This document shows positions 41,474 to 50,428 of a DNA stretch of 64,000 bases, piece by piece. The DNA comes from Asbonarchaeum sp964517675. GTDB lineage: Archaea > Nanohalarchaeota > Nanosalinia > Nanosalinales > Nanoanaerosalinaceae. The stretch spans positions 1-64,000 of the forward strand of contig CAZFEL010000003.1 in assembly GCA_964517675.1 (NCBI GenBank), given 5' to 3'. The translations under genes and the position numbers were made by a program. Below the pieces are notes generated by a model. That model was not told where the DNA came from and searched no databases. It was given only the letters and a program-made list of their open reading frames with translations. Every line of letters starts with the position of its first letter. Position 1 is the first letter of the stretch.

Positions 41474-42412
41474 ATGGCGCCGGGATACACCCGCCTCCAT
41501 GGGACAGCGATCGGTCCGGGAGCCTCCGTGGTCCTGGCTTCCGTGGAGGCAGGGACGACCGGGACGGTCGTCCAGGTCTTCGACCGGACGGTCTATCTCG
41601 AGCTCGGTGACGAAGTCCTGATCCTCGGCACGGCAGCCGTCCGGGATGGACCGCTCATGGTCAGGACAGATGCGGGACCCGGCCTTTCCTTCAGCGACCA
41701 CCTCAGCCCTGATGATGCCTGTCAGGTCCTTGGGGAGGACCCAGTGACACTCTCGATCGGCTCCTCTCTCGTCCTCCAGATCTCGGACGACTGTAAGACG
41801 GTCCAGGAGGATACAGGAGGACGCGAGGCCCTCGATATCGAGATTGGTGACCCTGTCTGGTCCAACGCCCGGTGGATCCTGGAAGCAGCGATCCAATCCA
41901 CCGAAGACGGGTTAGGACTGCTCACCGGACTCAAGGATGCCGTCGATCAGGACAGGATCGTGGGAGAGGGAGGCGAGAGGGTCCAGGACATCGCAGCAGC
42001 TATGCAACAGGCGCTCGTGGACGGTCCTGGTCGGACGGACCTGTCGCCGCTGGAGTGGCTGGTCGGACGTGGTCCGGGTGCGACACCGTCGGGCGATGAT
42101 GTCCTGTCCGGTATGGCCGTCGTCCTCGCGCGTACGACCACTGGTACGGTCCAGGACCGCGTCCAGGAGACAATCGGTACACTGCTTGATGATGGCCCGC
42201 AGACCACGCGGATGAGTGCCGCACTGCTCGAGCAGGCGGCACAGGGACGTGCCCCGGAGCCGGTCGTGACGTGCCAAGACAGTCTCCTGGATGTAGAAAG
42301 CGATCCCGAGCAGGTCGTCGTGACGATGGAAACGATAGGCCATCATTCAGGGCCGGATGCATTGGCAGGGATGCTGACCGCGGTCCTTCTCATCGGTCCC
42401 CGGCTCCCATGA
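41474..42412 (+). CDS. ylbF: YlbF-family (DUF2877) carbamoyltransferase subunit
   Basis: A 312-residue DUF2877 protein. The GRGPGATPSGDDVLSGM motif is the family signature. It starts 6 nt after ylbE and ends the cluster. It is thought to complete the three-part carbamoyltransferase. Confidence 0.85.
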   Translation: MAPGYTRLHGTAIGPGASVVLASVEAGTTGTVVQVFDRTVYLELGDEVLILGTAAVRDGPLMVRTDAGPGLSFSDHLSPDDACQVLGEDPVTLSIGSSLVLQISDDCKTVQEDTGGREALDIEIGDPVWSNARWILEAAIQSTEDGLGLLTGLKDAVDQDRIVGEGGERVQDIAAAMQQALVDGPGRTDLSPLEWLVGRGPGATPSGDDVLSGMAVVLARTTTGTVQDRVQETIGTLLDDGPQTTRMSAALLEQAAQGRAPEPVVTCQDSLLDVESDPEQVVVTMETIGHHSGPDALAGMLTAVLLIGPRLP

Positions 42413-42443
42413 CCCCCGGTTCCAGGCTATCGTTTGCCGTGGG

Positions 42444-43130
42444 TCATACGCCCAGTTCCTCCCATTCCTCGAGGGTGTAGACCTGGCGGCGCTCGAGGCC
42501 GGCCTCCTCCAGGATCGAGACGAGCTCCTTGTGGACCGCCTCGTAGTCACCGGAGTTATCGATCACGTGGGTGTAGTATGAATCATCCCGTGGATCGATG
42601 CCGTCATAGACCTCCTCGAAGATATCATAGACCGTCTCGTCGGACTCGACGAGCTCCTTGTGGGCCTCCGCGAGCTCGTCTGCGTCCAGGTCCTCCCTGT
42701 CCGCGTACCGCCGCGCCCGGACGTCGTCATCGCAGGTGATCTTGATCCGGACCGGGGCGATCGGTCGCCCATCATCACGCTCTGCGGAAAGCGCCGCCGC
42801 ATCGAGCCGTCCCTCGGCCAGCAGCGGTTCGCCGTCGTAGGCCTGTTCTAGCTTCGCGGCATCGACCTCGAGGTCCGCATCCGGGTGCTTGTCCCGGAAC
42901 GTCTCCACGTCATCGTAGCCGTGCTCATCTGCTGTCTCCCGCTGGACCGTGCCGTTGTCGACGTGCTCGATACCGAACTCCGTCGCGAGATCGCTGGCAT
43001 GGGTGCTGGTCCCTGCGGCCCGCTGGCCTGAGATCGCCACGACCAGGTCATGGGGCTCATCATCGCTGTCCTGGAGCCGCTCGTAGACCTCACCGAGATA
43101 CTGGTGGTGGGTGTGGAGCGGTTCGGCCAT
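42444..43130 (-). CDS. Cytidylate-kinase-like P-loop protein
   Basis: A 228-residue protein with a P-loop (SGQRAAGTST, about residues 27-36) and the VDNGTVQRETAD, GRLDAA and ARRYADREDLD segments typical of archaeal CMP kinases. It would phosphorylate CMP/dCMP. The start was set at ATG 43130 from the upstream TATA-like GATTTAACC. It converges with the ylbF gene. Confidence 0.72.
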   Translation of the reverse strand: MAEPLHTHHQYLGEVYERLQDSDDEPHDLVVAISGQRAAGTSTHASDLATEFGIEHVDNGTVQRETADEHGYDDVETFRDKHPDADLEVDAAKLEQAYDGEPLLAEGRLDAAALSAERDDGRPIAPVRIKITCDDDVRARRYADREDLDADELAEAHKELVESDETVYDIFEEVYDGIDPRDDSYYTHVIDNSGDYEAVHKELVSILEEAGLERRQVYTLEEWEELGV

Positions 43131-43161
43131 GGGGTCTGTCACGGACCCAACGGTTAAATCA

Positions 43162-44817
43162 TTACGCCGGACCGGTCCCTGGGTTTTCCATCAGCAGGGC
43201 GAACTTCTGGTCCACGCTTGGATCGTTGAGCCGGGTGAGGCCGTACGGTCGCTTGATGTCCCGGTGTCCCTTCTTCTCGACCGGGAGCTCGTCCTGATCG
43301 GTATTCTTGGTGCTGTACAGCTGGGCGACCCCGATCCGGTCCCCGGAGCCACCACCGACCCTGCCGTCGTTCCGGCCCGCGACAACGTGATCGAAGCCGT
43401 TCTCGAGGCCGAAGGCGATACTCGCCAGCCCCATCACCGGGAGCGCGTCACCGTAGTTCTCGAAGTCACACGAGCTCTCCGGGTGGCCTGCCTCGTGGCC
43501 GTGCTTGTACTGCATCCCGAGGTTATCGATCGCGAACACGTCCTCATCGTCCGGTGTCTCCATGTGGAATGCCCGTGCCATCCCGATCCACTGGCTGGAA
43601 TCATCGCGCCTGACACCGAGGACGGTGGTGAACGGATCGTCCGCAAGGTCCTCGTAGTAGCCTGACGCTGTCGTCCGACAGTTCCCGATGTCCTCGGCCG
43701 CCTTCTGCATCTCGTCCGGGTCATCGATCTCGAAGACCTCATAGGGCATGTCTGCGGTGTCCCAGTGCTCGTCCATCGCCCGGAGGGTCTCGTCCACCCG
43801 GAAGCGCTCGATCGCGGTCCCGTACCGGTCCTGGAGGTCCTCGAGTTCCTCCTGACTGGCCTGTGCTGCCCCGGTCGCGGCCCGCTGGATGTCTTTCCCG
43901 ATGCTTGCCTCCAGCTGTTCGGCCGCTGCCTGCTGGACGGCAGGGTGACTCGAGTCCCACTGCAGGCCCATCACGGACTCGCCAGGCCTGCTTTCCATCA
44001 TCTCAAGGGCCGCTGGCAGCTCACCGTCGAGGTCGGGGCTGGCCTGTGCCGTCAGTCGTTCGCCCTCGAGGAGCCCGCGTGCCGTTTCATCGTATTCCGT
44101 TACCGTCTCGTCCACATCGTGTGCCATCTGCCTGACCATGTGGCGCTGGATCGCCCGCGGGTCAAGCTCTTGGCCGTCATAGACCTTCCTGACATCTGAC
44201 CTGAGCCGGTGGGTCGGCAGGAGATCGTCCATCGTCTCCTTCAGGGCATCGTCAACCAGCTGGTCTTGCCTATCCTCGTAGAACATATGATCTTTGACGT
44301 ACTGTTCCTCCGCCGCCATGAGTGCCTCGTCGATGATGGCATCGATCATCCTGGTGCCGGTGACATCGAGATCGGAGGCCAGGGTATCCTGGATTGATTC
44401 TGGGTCAGCGTCAACGATCTCCTCGGCTGCATCAAGGACGGTTTCCATCGTGATACTGTACGCGATCTGGTCTGCATACTCCTGTTGGAACGTCTGTCGC
44501 CGCTCGGCCTTGGTTGTCCCTCTGTCCCGCGGTAGCCCGGCGGTCGTCGGATCCTGGCCTGCCTCGAGGTCGGGGGTTGTATCGACCGGCTCGATCGTGC
44601 CCTGGCTGCTGCCCGTTTTCATCGCTCCATACAGATCTTTCTCTGGTTCGTGCTTATAGAATCCCTCCAGTCCATCTGTTATCTCGTACGAGTCGAGGAT
44701 CTCCTCGATGCTGGATGCTTCTTCCTCGAGGCTTTCGAGGTAGTTGGACGCATCGATATCCACGTTGTATTCTTCCACATCGTCCCCGCCATAGGCATCG
44801 AAGAGGTCATCGACCAT
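43162..44817 (-). CDS. Large acidic protein of unknown function
   Basis: A 551-residue very acidic, mostly helical protein. Its last third is the best-folded part and includes DIGNCRTTASGYYEDLAD, WIGMARAFHM, and a Gly-rich GRVGGGSGDR stretch. No family is recognised; the C-terminal part might be a transferase-like fold. The ATG at 44817 follows a TATA (AATTATAAG) shared back-to-back with the next gene. Confidence 0.65.
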   Translation of the reverse strand: MVDDLFDAYGGDDVEEYNVDIDASNYLESLEEEASSIEEILDSYEITDGLEGFYKHEPEKDLYGAMKTGSSQGTIEPVDTTPDLEAGQDPTTAGLPRDRGTTKAERRQTFQQEYADQIAYSITMETVLDAAEEIVDADPESIQDTLASDLDVTGTRMIDAIIDEALMAAEEQYVKDHMFYEDRQDQLVDDALKETMDDLLPTHRLRSDVRKVYDGQELDPRAIQRHMVRQMAHDVDETVTEYDETARGLLEGERLTAQASPDLDGELPAALEMMESRPGESVMGLQWDSSHPAVQQAAAEQLEASIGKDIQRAATGAAQASQEELEDLQDRYGTAIERFRVDETLRAMDEHWDTADMPYEVFEIDDPDEMQKAAEDIGNCRTTASGYYEDLADDPFTTVLGVRRDDSSQWIGMARAFHMETPDDEDVFAIDNLGMQYKHGHEAGHPESSCDFENYGDALPVMGLASIAFGLENGFDHVVAGRNDGRVGGGSGDRIGVAQLYSTKNTDQDELPVEKKGHRDIKRPYGLTRLNDPSVDQKFALLMENPGTGPA

Positions 44818-44849
44818 ACGATACCTGTCTTGTGGACGCACACTTATAA

Positions 44850-44869
44850 TTGTTACTACAAAGTAACAA
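44850..44869. promoter_or_regulatory. Inverted-repeat operator in a divergent promoter
   Basis: TTGTTACT-ACAA-AGTAACAA, with perfect 8-bp arms, lies between the two divergent genes, ending 3 bp before ATG 44873. It also touches the TATA of the minus-strand gene, so one bound dimer could control both. Confidence 0.6.
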
Positions 44870-44872
44870 CCA

Positions 44873-45532
44873 ATGGTCGACCCGTACGAGACCCCTGAAA
44901 CCTCACACTGTGTGGCCCCCGATATGGGCGGAAGACGGTTCTACACCGCGGACAGGCAGGACGCACACGCCCCAGGGATAGCGGCAGCTGGGATCGTGCT
45001 GGACGAACTCGGGGCAGACCTCCCACATATCTTCTTCGATGCGGGCTATGAGGTCTCGACCGGGCCGCGAGATGCCGAGGGCCTGGACGGTCCCCCGGAT
45101 CTCGCGTACGACCGTGATTCACTTGTCACCTCCTATGCCGCCAAGGGCCTGCTCGGTGACGTCGATATCGCACCGAGGAACTTCCAGGCCCGACAGGACG
45201 GGACCGTCTACCCGATCGATGTCGAGCTGGCCGGGTACACGCACCTCGAGGACATGGAGGCACAGGTCTGTGACGCGGAGAGCATGTTCGATACCAGCAT
45301 CCAGGAGGTCGCTGCCGATGTCGGTCTCAAGACCGACGGACTGGCGGCGGAGTACCGCGACCGCGTCCGAGAGCTGGCAGACAGCATCGATCTCGAGGAG
45401 CTGGACCGGCGGATGGACGAGGACCCTCACGTCGACAGGTACGGTCCCACGCCCGAGCACGTTGCGATGCGCCGTGACAGACAGATCTACCAGAACGTCA
45501 TCGATGCACAATCGGATGAGGCCCTCGTCTGA
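44873..45532 (+). CDS. Kinase-like C-lobe protein
   Basis: A 219-residue protein. The segment DVDIAPRNFQARQDGTVYPI followed by DVE resembles the catalytic loop and metal-binding strand of aminoglycoside-phosphotransferase/protein-kinase-like folds (HxDxxxxN ... DxE), with the usual His replaced. The N-lobe with the Gly loop and Lys is missing or not recognisable. It could be a pseudokinase or a minimal kinase. Confidence 0.45.
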   Translation: MVDPYETPETSHCVAPDMGGRRFYTADRQDAHAPGIAAAGIVLDELGADLPHIFFDAGYEVSTGPRDAEGLDGPPDLAYDRDSLVTSYAAKGLLGDVDIAPRNFQARQDGTVYPIDVELAGYTHLEDMEAQVCDAESMFDTSIQEVAADVGLKTDGLAAEYRDRVRELADSIDLEELDRRMDEDPHVDRYGPTPEHVAMRRDRQIYQNVIDAQSDEALV

Positions 45533-45554
45533 GAGCGGTTCCTCGCGCCGTTTT

Positions 45555-46112
45555 CTACTCGTCATCGAGTGCACGGGAGACAAAGAAGGTACCTGCCGAG
45601 ACGATGAGGACGAACACAAGGACTGCACCGATAAATGCCAGTGCCTCTGTCGGCAGTGACCCAATGATGGCCTCACCACCGCTACCTGCCGCGTCCATCG
45701 ACCCTATACCGCCGGCATCACCTGATTCGGCACTGAAGGTCTCGATGGCGGTCTCCTGTGCCTGTGTCTCGGCTGTCAGTCGGTTGAGCAGCGTCCAGCC
45801 GGTACCGAGCAGGAGCAGGGATGAGACAATCGCGGACGAGAGCGAGAACGTGATCCGGCGCTGTTGCCCCTTCACGATGGCGGCTGCCTTCGAGGTCGGG
45901 GAGTAGACAACCCGTCTCCTGCCGTCTTCCGCGTCCTTCTCGACGAGGTCAGCATCCACGAGGACCGAGAGGTGCGAGGAGATGGTGGACTTGCTCTTGT
46001 CCAGATCATCGCTCAGAGTCGTTGGTGTGGCCTCTTTGTCCAGGAGCCGGTCGAGTATCGTGATCCGGGTCGGTGAGGAAAGAGCCTTGATCGTCCTGAA
46101 GTCCAGCTCCAT
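45555..46112 (-). CDS. Membrane-anchored ArsR-type regulator
   Basis: A 185-residue protein. Residues 1-75 form an ArsR winged helix (IKALSSPTRITILDRLL, then SKSTISSHLSVLVDADLV), followed by two membrane helices (about 90-108 and 155-178) with an outer Gly/Ser/Ala loop between. A DNA-binding domain tethered to the membrane may sense outside signals directly. Confidence 0.82.
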   Translation of the reverse strand: MELDFRTIKALSSPTRITILDRLLDKEATPTTLSDDLDKSKSTISSHLSVLVDADLVEKDAEDGRRRVVYSPTSKAAAIVKGQQRRITFSLSSAIVSSLLLLGTGWTLLNRLTAETQAQETAIETFSAESGDAGGIGSMDAAGSGGEAIIGSLPTEALAFIGAVLVFVLIVSAGTFFVSRALDDE

Positions 46113-46159
46113 GATGTATCATTCCACTGTTCCTTTTTTAGCTCTCACGTTCCGTTCGA

Positions 46160-46753
46160 TCACTCCCGAACGTCTTCGAGGTGGTCTGTGTAATTGCCCA
46201 TATCGATGGCCATTGCGTCTGTGTCGATGATATTGACACAGCAGTTGGCCTGGTCGATGTGGTAGGCCCGCCGGGGTGTCACGCCTTGGATATGGGCGAG
46301 GTAGACCCGGTTGACCCCGCCGTGGGCGACGATACAGATATCCCGGTCATGACGCTCGATCAGGTCCTCGATCGCCGGGAGGACCCGTGCGGCCAGGTCG
46401 GTGTAGTCCTCGCCGTGTGTCTTCGTCCAGTCCTCCCCACGGATGCCTCTGTCCTCGATCTCGTCCGTGATAGCATCGTACTGCATCCCGGTGCCGAGGC
46501 CGCGGTCGAGTTCCTTCAGCTGCCGGATGGCGGTCGGTTTCATGCCGTGACGGTCCGCTACAGGGACCGCGGTGGTGTACGAGCGGAGCAGGGTGCTGCT
46601 GTAGACGGCAGCGAGGTCCTCGTCTGCGAGGAACGCTGCCAGCCGCTTTGCCTGCCGGTTCCCGAGATCGGTCAGCCGTGAGTCGAGCTGGCCCTGGGAC
46701 CGCTCGGTCCTGTTGGCGTGGCTCTGTCCGTGCCTGCACAGGAAAAGTCGCAT
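46160..46753 (-). CDS. Histidine phosphatase (phosphoglycerate-mutase superfamily)
   Basis: A 197-residue enzyme with the catalytic RHGQ motif (LCRHGQSHAN, residues 5-14), SSTLLRSYTTA, a conserved Glu in KELDRGLGTG and the second His in VAHGGVNR. It could be a phosphoglycerate mutase or a general phosphatase. ATG 46753 is about 25 nt from a GTTTAAAC box. Confidence 0.88.
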   Translation of the reverse strand: MRLFLCRHGQSHANRTERSQGQLDSRLTDLGNRQAKRLAAFLADEDLAAVYSSTLLRSYTTAVPVADRHGMKPTAIRQLKELDRGLGTGMQYDAITDEIEDRGIRGEDWTKTHGEDYTDLAARVLPAIEDLIERHDRDICIVAHGGVNRVYLAHIQGVTPRRAYHIDQANCCVNIIDTDAMAIDMGNYTDHLEDVRE

Positions 46754-46836
46754 GCTTGGATGGTAGGATGCGGACGCGTTTAAACCTGACCCGGCCGGGA
46801 CCACCGATTATTTGTACCGCCGACCCGTATGAGGTA

Positions 46837-48366
46837 ATGGTGTACGGCATGGCCAAGGTCTATAAGAACTATATCAACGGCGAATGGGTACGATCGTCTT
46901 CAGGCGAAACATTCGAATCACAGGAGCCCGCGGACACGGATACGGTCCTCGGTGAGTTCCAGCGCTCGACGGAGGACGACGCGAGACGAGCCATCCAGGC
47001 GGCCAACGACGCCGAGGACGAGTGGCAGGAGCTGTCACGCATCGACCGGGCGGAGTATATCAAGGAGGTCTTCCAGATACTCGAAGAGAAGACCGACGAG
47101 CTCGGCGAGCTGGTCTCCCGGGAGTGCGGGAAGGAACTCTCCGAGGGCAAGGCCGATGTCGTCGAGGCCGTCCACATGCTCCAGTACGCCTTCGGCAGCG
47201 CCCGCCAGGAGACCGGGGAGGTCGTCGAGTCCGAGATCCCGGCGAAAGACTCCTACGTCCACCGCCAGCCGGCCGGGACGGTCGCCTCGATCACCCCGTG
47301 GAACTTCCCGATCGCGATCCCGGTCTGGCTGATTGCGATCCCGCTGGTCGAGGGCAATACCGTCGTCTGGAAGCCCGCTGAACAGACACCGAAGTGTGCG
47401 GTCAAGCTGATCGAGGCCTTCGAGGAGGCAGGCATCCCGGATGGGGTCATCAACATGGTCACCGGCTACGGTGAGGATGCAGGCGCCCCACTGGTCTCGA
47501 GTGACGGTGTCGACTCGGTGCTTTTCACCGGTTCGGCGACGGTCGGGACGATGATCCAGGAAGACGTCGCCCGGCAGGGAGACAAGCAGTGTGCCTGTGA
47601 GATGGGTGGCAAAAACGCCGTCCTGGTCACGAAGGACGCCGACATGGACATCGCGGTCCACTCTGCGATCATGTCCGCGTACAAGACCACCGGCCAGCGC
47701 TGTGTCTCGGCCGAGCGGATCATCGTCCACGAGGACGTGATCGATGAGTTCCAGGAGCGGTTCGTCGCCGCGGCGAACAAGATCAACTACGGCCATCCGG
47801 TCGAGGACGATGTCTTCATGGGGCCGATGGTCGATGACGACCAGGTCGAGAAGACGAAACGATGGAACCAGCAGGTCCGGGAAATGGACGCCGCGGAGGT
47901 CCTTCTCGATCGCGAGGACGATCTCGGATCCGAGCACGACGGCGGCAGGTTCGTTGGTCCCTTTGCCTACCGTATGGAGTACGATGAAGATGTCGATGTG
48001 CTCCATGAGGAGGTATTCGGACCACATACCTGTCTCGTACCGTACAGTGACTTCGATGAGGCATTACGGATCCACAACTCTGTCGAGTATGGCCTCGCCG
48101 GTGCTATCGTGACCGAAGACTACCGGAAGGCCCGCAGGTACAGGCAGGAGGCCGAGCTCGGTCTTGCCTACCACAACCTGCCCAGCATCGGTGCGGAGGT
48201 CCACCTGCCGTTCGGCGGTGTGAAAAAATCCGGCTCGGGCATCGCCTCGGGCAAGGACATCGTCCGGGCCTGCACGCACCGGATGGCCTGGACGGTCAAC
48301 AACGAGAAAGACATCGAGATGGCCCAGGGCCTGTCGGCAGATATCTTCCGGGGCAGCGACGAGTAG
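46837..48366 (+). CDS. NAD(P)-dependent aldehyde dehydrogenase
   Basis: A 509-residue ALDH, full length. NAD site FTGSATVG, catalytic Glu in CEMGGKNA, and catalytic Cys in GQRCVSAERI are all present. It is of the succinate-semialdehyde/ketoglutarate-semialdehyde type. A class-III aminotransferase lies 600 bp downstream on the other strand; such pairs convert an omega-amino acid to a carboxylate (GABA or beta-alanine). ATG 46837 fits the TATA; ATG 46849 is an alternative. Confidence 0.88.
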   Translation: MVYGMAKVYKNYINGEWVRSSSGETFESQEPADTDTVLGEFQRSTEDDARRAIQAANDAEDEWQELSRIDRAEYIKEVFQILEEKTDELGELVSRECGKELSEGKADVVEAVHMLQYAFGSARQETGEVVESEIPAKDSYVHRQPAGTVASITPWNFPIAIPVWLIAIPLVEGNTVVWKPAEQTPKCAVKLIEAFEEAGIPDGVINMVTGYGEDAGAPLVSSDGVDSVLFTGSATVGTMIQEDVARQGDKQCACEMGGKNAVLVTKDADMDIAVHSAIMSAYKTTGQRCVSAERIIVHEDVIDEFQERFVAAANKINYGHPVEDDVFMGPMVDDDQVEKTKRWNQQVREMDAAEVLLDREDDLGSEHDGGRFVGPFAYRMEYDEDVDVLHEEVFGPHTCLVPYSDFDEALRIHNSVEYGLAGAIVTEDYRKARRYRQEAELGLAYHNLPSIGAEVHLPFGGVKKSGSGIASGKDIVRACTHRMAWTVNNEKDIEMAQGLSADIFRGSDE

Positions 48367-48430
48367 TCGCTGTCTCTTTGGTTTTTCTTTTCCACCGCAT
48401 TGAAAAATGTCGACGTCTTCGTAGGTAACC

Positions 48431-48652
48431 ATGGAACGGTACATGGACGGCCTCATCGTATCTGGTGGTCGGGTTCTCGATGGTGATGCTCATATCGCGG
48501 GGACCGAGATCGGTGTCGAGGAGCTGTATGAGCTGCATGAGGACGGCGATGGGCGGTACTCATCCCCGGATCTCATCACGTGGTACGATCTCGAGATCGA
48601 GCAGGTCGATGCGGCCATCGAGTACGCGAGGACGAGCGATGAGATTGTGTGA
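48431..48652 (+). CDS. DUF433-type small protein
   Basis: A 73-residue protein with the DUF433 pattern: GGRVLDGDAHIAGTEIGVEE, then a helix and YDLEIEQVDAAIEYA. The family has an HTH-like fold and is often the antitoxin of a toxin pair. No toxin partner is seen next to it. Confidence 0.75.
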   Translation: MERYMDGLIVSGGRVLDGDAHIAGTEIGVEELYELHEDGDGRYSSPDLITWYDLEIEQVDAAIEYARTSDEIV

Positions 48653-48961
48653 TCAGATCTTTTTGACCTCTTCCTGTTTCAGCACGAGCTTGACGAAGGC
48701 ATAGATCACCAGCGCGATGATCGCGAAATCGAGCACCGCGGCCAGCAGCTGGCCGACCTGGATGTCGGCCGTCATGAACCGGACGGTGTAGGCCTGCCAT
48801 TCGCCTGCAGGCAGCACGATCCCCACGAGAGGCATTATAAGGCCATCGACAACAGCGTTGACCAGATCCTTCGTCGCAGATCCGATGACAACGGCGATCG
48901 CCAGTCCCATGATGCCGTACTCCTTGAGGAACGCGATGAATCCCTGTGTTATGTCTTTCAT
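48653..48961 (-). CDS. mscL: Large-conductance mechanosensitive channel MscL
   Basis: A 102-residue channel. The N-terminal helix MKDITQGFIAFLKEYG, TM1 with GLAIAVVIGSATKDLV, the outer loop, TM2 and the charged C-terminal helix are all present. It protects against sudden drops in salt, which suits a halophile. Start ATG is at 48961. Confidence 0.9.
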   Translation of the reverse strand: MKDITQGFIAFLKEYGIMGLAIAVVIGSATKDLVNAVVDGLIMPLVGIVLPAGEWQAYTVRFMTADIQVGQLLAAVLDFAIIALVIYAFVKLVLKQEEVKKI

Positions 48962-48965
48962 AGTA

Positions 48966-50312
48966 TCACCCTGCGTGTTCTTTGACCGATTCCTCGAGTG
49001 CATCCGCCAGCCTGCGGCTGTGGCGCCGGTCGATGGTCAGCGGGAGGAGGAACCTGATCGCAGTATTGTACTCATCGTTACCACACGGCTCCGCCAGGAC
49101 ATCATGGTCCTCCAGCATCGTGTGGAGAACCGTATCGCGGACATCAGGTGCCGTTCTACCGTCCTTCTGGAACTCTACACCCCGAAACAGGCCCTTGCCC
49201 CGGGTCTCCTCGACGATATCGTATTTCTCGAGCTCACTGAACCGCTCCGCGAGGTACCTGCCCTCCTTGCGGGCGTGATCGAGCAATTCCTTCTCCCGGA
49301 TCAACTCGATGGTCTTCAGGGCGACCATGCATTCTTTCGCGTTGCCGCCATAGGTACCCGAGTGCTTGCCGCTCTGGTCGGTCGCGTACTCGTCTTTGAT
49401 CATCGAGGCCCCGAACGGCTCCACGCCACCGGAGAACGTCTTCGAGACCGGGATCATGTCCGGCTGGACGTCGAAATGTTCGATGCTGAACCACTCACCG
49501 GTCCGGAACGCCGCCTGGACCTCGTCCGCAATCATCGGGATATCGTGCTCGCATGTTAGCTCCCTGATCCCCTTGATGAAGGCAGGATGCGGGACATTGT
49601 ACCCGCCCTCGCCCTGAAGGGGCTCCAGCATGACTGAGTTGATATTATCAGGTCCTTCCGTCTTGATCTTTTTCTCCAGCACCGAGAGACACATCTCCGC
49701 GTTCTCCCGGGGATCGTTGTGCATCTCGCCGCCGCTCTCTGTCGCATAGGGTGCGACAAGGGTCCGCGCGAGGAAGCTGAACCCCTCCGTGTAGTGTCCC
49801 TTCGAGGTCGTGTGGGACAGCGCAAGGGAGGTCCGACCGTGGAAGGCGTTCTCAAAGGTCGCGTAGGTGTTGCCGCCGCGGTGGAGCTGTGCTGCCTTCA
49901 GACAGCCTCTCTCGACCGCTTCAGACCCCGAGTTGCAGTAATAGATCTTCAGGTCCCCCGTCGAGAGGTCCCCGGGATAGATCGATGTCAGTTCCTCGGC
50001 CAGCTCCCGCTGGAGCGGGTGGTAGTATCCCTGGCCGTCGATCATCAGCGGGAAATCGCTGTCTTCCTCGTACAGCGGCCTGATCTCATTGAGAAGGGGC
50101 TCGTACCGGTGGCCGAACGGTGTCGTGCCCACCTGGCTGGCCGCATCGATCACGCCTTCGTGTTTCTCCCCGTCATGGATGATATCGATCTCCGGGCCGT
50201 CTCCCGCTGTTATCACGATCTCTTCCCGTGTCGTCGGTAGCAGGACGCGCTTGTAATCGCTGAACGTCTCCCGCTTCCTGCCTGTCAGCATCTCCTTGAT
50301 CCTCTCGAGCAT
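48966..50312 (-). CDS. Class-III PLP aminotransferase
   Basis: A 448-residue enzyme of the ornithine/GABA/acetylornithine type. It has SGSEAVERGCLKAA (cofactor phosphate binding), IADEVQAAFRTG and the PLP Lys in VSKTFSGG (about residue 270). It probably uses an omega-amino acid and feeds the ALDH at 46837. It begins 5 nt upstream of mscL. Confidence 0.85.
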   Translation of the reverse strand: MLERIKEMLTGRKRETFSDYKRVLLPTTREEIVITAGDGPEIDIIHDGEKHEGVIDAASQVGTTPFGHRYEPLLNEIRPLYEEDSDFPLMIDGQGYYHPLQRELAEELTSIYPGDLSTGDLKIYYCNSGSEAVERGCLKAAQLHRGGNTYATFENAFHGRTSLALSHTTSKGHYTEGFSFLARTLVAPYATESGGEMHNDPRENAEMCLSVLEKKIKTEGPDNINSVMLEPLQGEGGYNVPHPAFIKGIRELTCEHDIPMIADEVQAAFRTGEWFSIEHFDVQPDMIPVSKTFSGGVEPFGASMIKDEYATDQSGKHSGTYGGNAKECMVALKTIELIREKELLDHARKEGRYLAERFSELEKYDIVEETRGKGLFRGVEFQKDGRTAPDVRDTVLHTMLEDHDVLAEPCGNDEYNTAIRFLLPLTIDRRHSRRLADALEESVKEHAG

Positions 50313-50428
50313 CGTCAGACCTCATACACATATGGGGGACAGTGGTCCTTAAAGCAATCCCCGGCCGACAGCACGACATCCGCGGTCCGCGGACGTGATC
50401 GGGGTCGATGGCCGTGAACGGGCACGCC

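Noticed and set aside
40475..41896. 473-residue minus-strand frame
   Set aside because: Opposite ylbE/ylbF, which carry conserved family blocks; its composition is typical of an antisense shadow.
47035..48027. 330-residue minus-strand frame
   Set aside because: Antisense to the aldehyde dehydrogenase with intact active site.
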